Source: JAGPCK01 sp041675505 (GTDB lineage Bacteria > Bacteroidota > Bacteroidia > UKL13-3). From it: DNA of 64,000 bases. Below, one piece after another: positions 59,239-64,000 of the stretch (position 1 is the first letter of the stretch; each line of letters begins with the position of its first letter). Below the pieces are notes generated by a model that did no database searches, was not told the DNA's origin, and worked only from the letters and a program-made list of their open reading frames with translations. Location: NCBI GenBank assembly GCA_041675505.1, contig JBAYTR010000001.1, positions 1 to 64,000 of the forward strand. Reading direction: 5' to 3'. A program made the position numbers and the translations under genes.

Positions 59239-62200
59239 TTAATTTTTAAAAAGTTTGACATCAGTTGTAATGTCTTCAACTTCGATGCTTACACCACCTG
59301 ATAAAGAATCGGATATTGTAAGCGTCTCTGCTAAAATTTGGGTGCAAATATAGGATTTATGCGAATTAATTGCATCATTCAGAAAATCATGTGATTTAAT
59401 CTCTACCGAAATACGGTCGGTAACCTCAAAACCAAGGTCTTTACGCAGGTTCTGTAGTCTATTAACTACCTCACGTGCAATACCTTCCGACTTTAATTCG
59501 GGAGTAATATTGACATCCAAAGCCACCGTAATTTTTCCTTCATTAGCCACTTTGTACCCCGGAATATCGGAAGATAGTATTTCAACATCTTCTACTGACA
59601 GTGTAAATACTTCTCCATCAACAGTTAAATCTAACCGACCTGAATTTTCGAGCTGTGAAATTTGCTCCTGATTGAATTGCGTAATCAGGGCTGCGAGTGC
59701 CTTCATTTTATTGCCTGCCTTTTTGCCCAATATTTTAAAATTGGCCTTCACACTCTTCTCAATAGATTCGATATACTCCAGCTCTTTCACATTCACTTCA
59801 GAAAGAATGAGGTCTTTTACATGTTCTATCTCTTCTTTAATGCGGGCATCCACCACCGGAATAAGTATTTTTTGCAGCGGCTGACGCACACGAATATTTT
59901 CTTTCTTACGGATTGACAACACCAGCGAAGATATCTTTTGGGCGTAATCCATCTGTTCTTCCAGTTCCTTATCTATAATGGTGGTATCAGCAACCGGCAA
60001 ATCAGTCAGGTGAACAGACTCTACTTTAAAACGACCGCTTACTGCATTCAAATCACGGAACAACTGATCCGCATAAAACGGTGCCAGCGGACTCATTAAT
60101 TGCGCCACTGTTTCCAAACAGGTATAAAGTGTTTGATAGGCTGAAATTTTATCTTCAGTGTACTCACCTCTCCAAAAACGTTTGCGACATAAACGCACGT
60201 ACCAGTTACTCAAATGTTCATTCACAAAATCAGAAATGGCACGTGCTGCCGGGGTGGGATCATAATCGTCCATGTGGGCACGTACCTCGGCTACTAACGT
60301 ATTCAATAATGAAAGTACCCAACGGTCAATCTCTGGTCTGTCTTTATGTGGTATGTTGGCTTCTTTGTAGGCAAACCCGTCAATATTGGCATACAGAGCA
60401 AAGAAGGAATAAGTATTATAAAGTGTACCAAAGAATTTACGTTGCACTTCAGCCACGCCTTCAATGTCAAATTTAAGGTTATCCCAGGGATCGCTGTTGC
60501 TCATCATGTACCAGCGGTTGGCATCGGCACCGTATTTGGAAATGGCCTCAAACGGATCTACCACGTTGCCCAAACGCTTACTCATTTTGTTGCCGTTTTT
60601 ATCCAGCACCAAACCGTTGGCAATAACATTTTTGTAAGCAATGCTATCAAACAACAATACTGAAATAGCATGAAGTGTGAAGAACCATCCGCGGGTTTGG
60701 TCTACTCCTTCGGCAATGTAATCAGCAGGGAAGTTTTTGCGGAATGTTTCTTCGTTTTCAAACGGCCAGTGCCACTGCGCATAAGGCATGGCACCGCTAT
60801 CGAACCATACATCAATTAAATCGGGTTCTCTTCTGTAAATTTCCCCATCTTTGATTAAGTATATATCATCAACATACGGCTTATGTAAATCGAAATCATC
60901 CATATCCGATACTTTCACCGAAAGGTGTTCCTTTAGCAAATCAATCTTAAGATAATCAAAAGAGAACAACCACCATACAGGCAATCCGTTGTCCTTATGA
61001 GAGTTTTTAATTTGAGTGATTAAAGTAGCAAACCGCTCTTCATCATTTTGTCCATTTGTGATAAAATAACTCCTTAAAATCTGAATTGCATTTTTATTAT
61101 CTGAAAGAATTAAATCAAAAAAAGTCTTATACTTTACTCCAGTATAATATCCAAAATCCTTTAGTTCCTCAACCGACCCAATACAAATAGCAGAAGATGC
61201 TGTTGGGTTTACAGGCTTTAATATTGGTCCTGCAACTTTATCAACCTTTGTCCAAATGGGCAATGGTGTTCCCCAGTAGCGTGAACGTGACAAGTTCCAA
61301 TCCACCAGATTTTCTAACCAATTACCAAAACGACCGGTACCTGTGTGTTCAGGTTTCCAATTGATGGTTTTATTCAGTTCAACCAAACGATCCTTTGCTG
61401 CCGTGGTTTTAATGAACCAGCTCTCCAGCGGATAATACAAAATGGGTTTATCGGTACGCCAGCAATGCGGGTACGTGTGTTCGTATTTTTCTTTTTTGAA
61501 GAGTTTACCTTCTAACTGCAACTTTAAAATGATGCGTTCATCTACGCTAAGGTAGGTGAGTTTCGAAGTGTCTTTAATCACCTCTTTCAACATCTCTTTT
61601 TGCACCTCTAATTCCGCAGCTTTTTCTGCATCACTGAGGTAAGCCTCTTTTACAAATTCTTCTCCGTATAAAAATTTATCGTCCTTTACTTCGGGTAAAA
61701 ACTTACCTCTTTTGTCTACCAGTGTTAATGCTCCAATACCGTTTTGCTTAGCCACACGAAAGTCATCTGCACCAAAACTGGGTGCGATGTGTACAATGCC
61801 TGTTCCGTCTTCGGTGGTTACAAAATCCCCCACGATAACTTTAAATGCATCTCCGTTTTCTACTTTAGCAAAAGGAAGTAATTGTTCATAGCGAATACCT
61901 GCGAGGTCTTTGCCATTTATCTCTTTTATAACTTCGAATGGAATATTTTTATCTCCGCTCTTGTATTCGCTGAGCGATAATTCAGCGTGTTCTGTTTTAA
62001 AATATTTACCAAATAAATCTTTAGCCAAAACAACCGAGCACGGTTGAAAGGTGTATGGGTTAAATGTTTTAACAAGCACGTAAGTAATCTTCTCTCCAAC
62101 CGCTAAAGCCGTATTGGAAGGAAGCGTCCATGGTGTGGTTGTCCATGCCAGAAAATACACATCCTCATTTACACCTAGTTTTGAAGCATCCTCAACCTTA

Positions 62201-62838
62201 AACATGGCCACTGCAGTAGAATCCTTCACATCGCGGTAGGTGCCTTGCTGGTTTAATTCATGCGAGCTTAAACCCGTACCTGCTGCCGGTGAATACGGTT
62301 GAATGGTGTAGCCTTTATACAACAATTTTTTATCGTAAAGTTGTTTCAGCAACCACCACAGCGATTCAATGTAATTGTTGTCGTACGTAATGTAAGGGTC
62401 GCTCAGGTCTACCCAATAGCCCATGCGGTCGGTGAGTTTGTCCCACACATCTTTGAACTTGAGTACGTCTTTGCGGCAGGCCTCATTGTAATCAGCCACC
62501 GATATTTTTTTCCCTATATCTTCTTTGGTAATGCCCAGGTTTTTTTCTACCTGCAATTCGATGGGCAACCCGTGGGTATCCCAGCCGGCTTTACGTTTTA
62601 CCTGTTTGCCGTTAAGGGTTTGGTAGCGGCAAAAGATATCTTTTACCGTACGCGCCATTACGTGGTGAATACCGGGCATACCATTGGCACTGGGCGGTCC
62701 TTCGTAAAACACGAACGACTCTTTGCCCTCGCGGTTGTTTACGCTCTTTTCAAAAATCTTATGTTCTTGCCAAAACTTTAGTACTTCCTCTTCAAAGGCA
62801 GGGAAGTCGAGTTTTTTGTATTCTTTGTATTTGGACAT
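59239..62838 (-). CDS. ileS: Isoleucyl-tRNA synthetase with an internal insertion
   Basis: 1199 residues. Class Ia motifs: 'SANGMPGIHHVMARTVKDIF' (HIGH region), 'KAGWDTHGLPIELQVEK', 'EPDLIDVWFDSGAMPYAQ' and 'NGNKMSKRLGNVVDP' (KMSKS as KMSKR). Editing domain in the 200-450 region and a C-terminal anticodon-binding part. The HIGH block and long C-terminus resemble the eukaryote-like IleRS group. Between 'CIGSVEELK' (residue 552 on) and 'DLHKPYVDDI' (651 on), adjacent in most relatives I recall, there are about 85-90 extra residues encoded by unusually AT-rich DNA (about 60895-61165). Catalytic motifs are intact. Confidence 0.95.
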   Translation of the reverse strand: MSKYKEYKKLDFPAFEEEVLKFWQEHKIFEKSVNNREGKESFVFYEGPPSANGMPGIHHVMARTVKDIFCRYQTLNGKQVKRKAGWDTHGLPIELQVEKNLGITKEDIGKKISVADYNEACRKDVLKFKDVWDKLTDRMGYWVDLSDPYITYDNNYIESLWWLLKQLYDKKLLYKGYTIQPYSPAAGTGLSSHELNQQGTYRDVKDSTAVAMFKVEDASKLGVNEDVYFLAWTTTPWTLPSNTALAVGEKITYVLVKTFNPYTFQPCSVVLAKDLFGKYFKTEHAELSLSEYKSGDKNIPFEVIKEINGKDLAGIRYEQLLPFAKVENGDAFKVIVGDFVTTEDGTGIVHIAPSFGADDFRVAKQNGIGALTLVDKRGKFLPEVKDDKFLYGEEFVKEAYLSDAEKAAELEVQKEMLKEVIKDTSKLTYLSVDERIILKLQLEGKLFKKEKYEHTYPHCWRTDKPILYYPLESWFIKTTAAKDRLVELNKTINWKPEHTGTGRFGNWLENLVDWNLSRSRYWGTPLPIWTKVDKVAGPILKPVNPTASSAICIGSVEELKDFGYYTGVKYKTFFDLILSDNKNAIQILRSYFITNGQNDEERFATLITQIKNSHKDNGLPVWWLFSFDYLKIDLLKEHLSVKVSDMDDFDLHKPYVDDIYLIKDGEIYRREPDLIDVWFDSGAMPYAQWHWPFENEETFRKNFPADYIAEGVDQTRGWFFTLHAISVLLFDSIAYKNVIANGLVLDKNGNKMSKRLGNVVDPFEAISKYGADANRWYMMSNSDPWDNLKFDIEGVAEVQRKFFGTLYNTYSFFALYANIDGFAYKEANIPHKDRPEIDRWVLSLLNTLVAEVRAHMDDYDPTPAARAISDFVNEHLSNWYVRLCRKRFWRGEYTEDKISAYQTLYTCLETVAQLMSPLAPFYADQLFRDLNAVSGRFKVESVHLTDLPVADTTIIDKELEEQMDYAQKISSLVLSIRKKENIRVRQPLQKILIPVVDARIKEEIEHVKDLILSEVNVKELEYIESIEKSVKANFKILGKKAGNKMKALAALITQFNQEQISQLENSGRLDLTVDGEVFTLSVEDVEILSSDIPGYKVANEGKITVALDVNITPELKSEGIAREVVNRLQNLRKDLGFEVTDRISVEIKSHDFLNDAINSHKSYICTQILAETLTISDSLSGGVSIEVEDITTDVKLFKN

Positions 62839-62940
62839 GTGTGCTAAAAGGCTGAAATAAAGGGTGCGAAGTTAACGTTTAGGTTACAGAATCAGAAACC
62901 GGATTTTAGATTTATCTTGCAATAGTTTTAAATTAAAGGC

Positions 62941-63627
62941 GTGAAGAGCAAATTATTATGGTTCTTGATAATTATAACCTTCTCAGGTTATGCTCAAACT
63001 CTTGCCGGCAAAAGTAAAGTGACGGTTCAAGTTATTGATATCAATTCAGGTAAGCCAATAAAAGGATGTACGCTTCATTATCAAATATCGGCCGATACTA
63101 ACCTAATTAAAACTCCAATTGATAGTCTGGGTTCGGTAACCTTAATTCTTGATACCGGATTAGTTGTTGAATTGTCTTCTACCTGTGATTGCTATTTTGA
63201 CTCCTGGTATGAGCTCATTAAGGTTCCAGAAAAGGATACGGTCATCACACTTAAGCAAAGCAACATAGTATATGTATATGATCAGCCGAATCACTTACTT
63301 ATTTTAGCCTTCAAAAAAAATTCCACTCGTTTAACTAAGTACGGGACTTTCTTTTTGGATGAATTTTATAGAACCATGATGAGATACCCGAAAATATCAA
63401 TTGAAATACAGGGGTACGCATATTTTAAAAACGACTCTATAAAATCACAAAGGATATCTCTAATTCGAGCTAAAATTATCTACCAGGAGCTGGTTAAACG
63501 AGGCGTTCCTGACTATCGCATGAAATATGTTGGACTTGGGAGTTTAAAAGATGTAAATACACTCAAGCCTAAGGAAATCAGGAAACTTAACTCGGAAATA
63601 AAAATAATGATTCACAAGAAAACGTAA
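62941..63627 (+). CDS. OmpA-like C-terminal domain protein
   Basis: 228 residues from GTG 62941. Signal peptide (SKLLWFLIIITFSGYAQ), an N-terminal beta domain ('KVTVQVIDINSGKPIKGCTL', as in Bacteroidota carboxypeptidase-like modules) and a C-terminal OmpA/MotB-like peptidoglycan-binding region: 'ILAFKKNSTRLTKYGTFFLD', 'ISIEIQGYAYFKND', 'SLIRAKIIYQELVKRGVP' and 'YVGLGSL'. Divergence is high, and the canonical Asp and Arg that hold diaminopimelate are only partly visible (R in RAKII). TATCTTGC at 62913-62920 is a weak -7 candidate. Confidence 0.7.
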   Translation: MKSKLLWFLIIITFSGYAQTLAGKSKVTVQVIDINSGKPIKGCTLHYQISADTNLIKTPIDSLGSVTLILDTGLVVELSSTCDCYFDSWYELIKVPEKDTVITLKQSNIVYVYDQPNHLLILAFKKNSTRLTKYGTFFLDEFYRTMMRYPKISIEIQGYAYFKNDSIKSQRISLIRAKIIYQELVKRGVPDYRMKYVGLGSLKDVNTLKPKEIRKLNSEIKIMIHKKT

Positions 63628-63710
63628 ACCTACGCTTAATCTTCTTCCTAAATCTCAATGATGGTATTCCAAAACTGCCTTAGTCTGATTCTAATCTAAA
63701 CGTAGTTTGG

Positions 63711-63767
63711 CTATAACGTTGGGTGAATATTTTCATCAGCTAAAAACCCGAAATCAATCAGTTTCAT
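63711..63767 (-). pseudogene. Truncated DUF5615/PIN-like toxin remnant
   Basis: Starts with ATG 63767, whose ATGA overlaps the DUF433 stop, the usual coupled arrangement of DUF433-DUF5615 pairs. It encodes 18 residues, MKLIDFGFLADENIHPTL, then TAG. 'FLADENIHP' is the N-terminal active-site strand of the PIN-like DUF5615/Mut7-C family, which is normally about 110 residues. The rest appears deleted; a nearby out-of-frame 'QFWNTIIEI' (63677-63651) might be residue of the lost part, but this is weak. Confidence 0.55.
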
Positions 63768-63994
63768 GCTGATAACTTCGTCACAATAGTGATTTCATTT
63801 TCTGTAAAATGACGGGCAAAGCTCACCGCTTCTTTGATGGCTTCTATAGAAAGTTGGGGATACGTTTGAGCAATGTCAGAAATTGATGCACCTGACTCAA
63901 TCAATTCCAAAATAAAGTCAACACTCATTCTGGTTCCGGCAATGCAAGGTTTGCCATTCAAAACAGTTAAATCTGAAACAATATGCGTATACAT
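63764..63994 (-). CDS. DUF433 antitoxin-like protein
   Basis: 76 residues. The DUF433 pattern is complete: 'VLNGKPCIAGTRMSVDFILE', then 'LIESGASISDIAQTYPQLSI' and 'EAIKEAVSFARHF'. It has a winged/ribbon-helix fold with HTH-like features. DUF433 proteins are usually the antitoxin half of a pair with DUF5615 PIN-like RNases. Here the partner reading frame begins in overlap (ATGA) but stops after 18 codons. The start is 6 bases inside the window edge, so its promoter cannot be seen. Confidence 0.85.
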   Translation of the reverse strand: MYTHIVSDLTVLNGKPCIAGTRMSVDFILELIESGASISDIAQTYPQLSIEAIKEAVSFARHFTENEITIVTKLSA

Positions 63995-64000
63995 AAACTT

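Noticed and set aside
58538..59301. Long plus-strand reading frames opposite the Lys/Ala-repeat protein (Phe/Ala/Thr-rich).
   Set aside because: They are mirror images of the AAA/GCN-rich repeats on the minus strand; no start context or family resemblance.
61100..61165. Intein inside ileS.
   Set aside because: The extra segment is under 100 residues and lacks the Cys/Ser start and the His-Asn end of inteins.

Overview
The window is a stretch of Bacteroidota chromosome (gliding or type IX secretion lineage). It carries a complete gldK-gldL-gldM-gldN locus preceded by a PorP/SprF-family gene and two proteins with C-terminal type IX sorting domains. It also holds Bacteroidota-restricted families (DUF4271, the DUF2795-type protein) and a dozen exact copies of the Bacteroidota -7 promoter element TAnnTTTG in front of genes. 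I cannot name the genus. No rRNA, CRISPR array, insertion sequence or prophage was seen. Most of the content is chromosomal housekeeping, with small accessory insertions between operons.

Layout. 1-7.5 kb: tRNA-Val, an AsmA-like protein, HemW, an Omp85 outer-membrane protein, a DUF4271 membrane protein and uroporphyrinogen-III synthase. 7.6-13.6 kb: the PorP-like gene and gldKLMN, closed by a strong bidirectional terminator shared with purA. 13.6-17.7 kb (minus): purA, a Fur-family regulator and a bifunctional Rel/SpoT enzyme. 17.7-21.4 kb: tRNA-Leu, trigger factor with a His-rich tail, clpP and clpX, a protein quality-control block. 21.4-25.9 kb: a UMF1-type transporter, a LutA-like Fe-S protein, an Ldh2/ComC-type dehydrogenase, a small-protein plus nucleotidyltransferase cassette, and maf. 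25.9-29.8 kb: ppx (minus), then a tight plus-strand run of DUF2256, DUF429, fluC, rsgA, dtd and a MazG-like gene. 29.8-31.3 kb: an accessory island with a receiver-like/Shedu-like nuclease and a GC-rich structured intergenic element. 31.3-35.8 kb (minus): comB, gcvT and a secreted CotH/lamin-tail protein. 35.9-42.1 kb: a glycosyltransferase trio and a degenerate-Fic winged-helix regulator. 42.2-47.8 kb: DUF2795-like, ahpD-like/menE, an acyltransferase, a phospholipase-D-type cardiolipin synthase and lpdA. 47.9-57.4 kb: a large secreted S8 protease, serS, a propeller sensor kinase with a LytTR regulator, a 512-base gene-free region and an RRM RNA-binding protein. 57.5-64 kb: lspA, a Lys/Ala-repeat DksA-like protein and ileS (minus), an OmpA-domain protein, and at the edge a DUF433 antitoxin whose toxin partner is decayed.

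How the genes work together: GldK/L/M/N form the type IX secretion and gliding motor. The CotH protein (33.2 kb) and the S8 protease (47.9 kb) are likely cargo. LspA processes lipoproteins such as GldK. ClpP/ClpX, trigger factor and Rel/SpoT are stress and proteostasis functions. ComB and the Ldh2/ComC-type enzyme could together supply sulfopyruvate for sulfonolipids, which is speculative. The best candidates for something undescribed are the receiver-like/Shedu fusion with its structured neighbour, the small-protein plus nucleotidyltransferase cassette, the degenerate Fic regulator and the repeat-tailed DksA-like protein.
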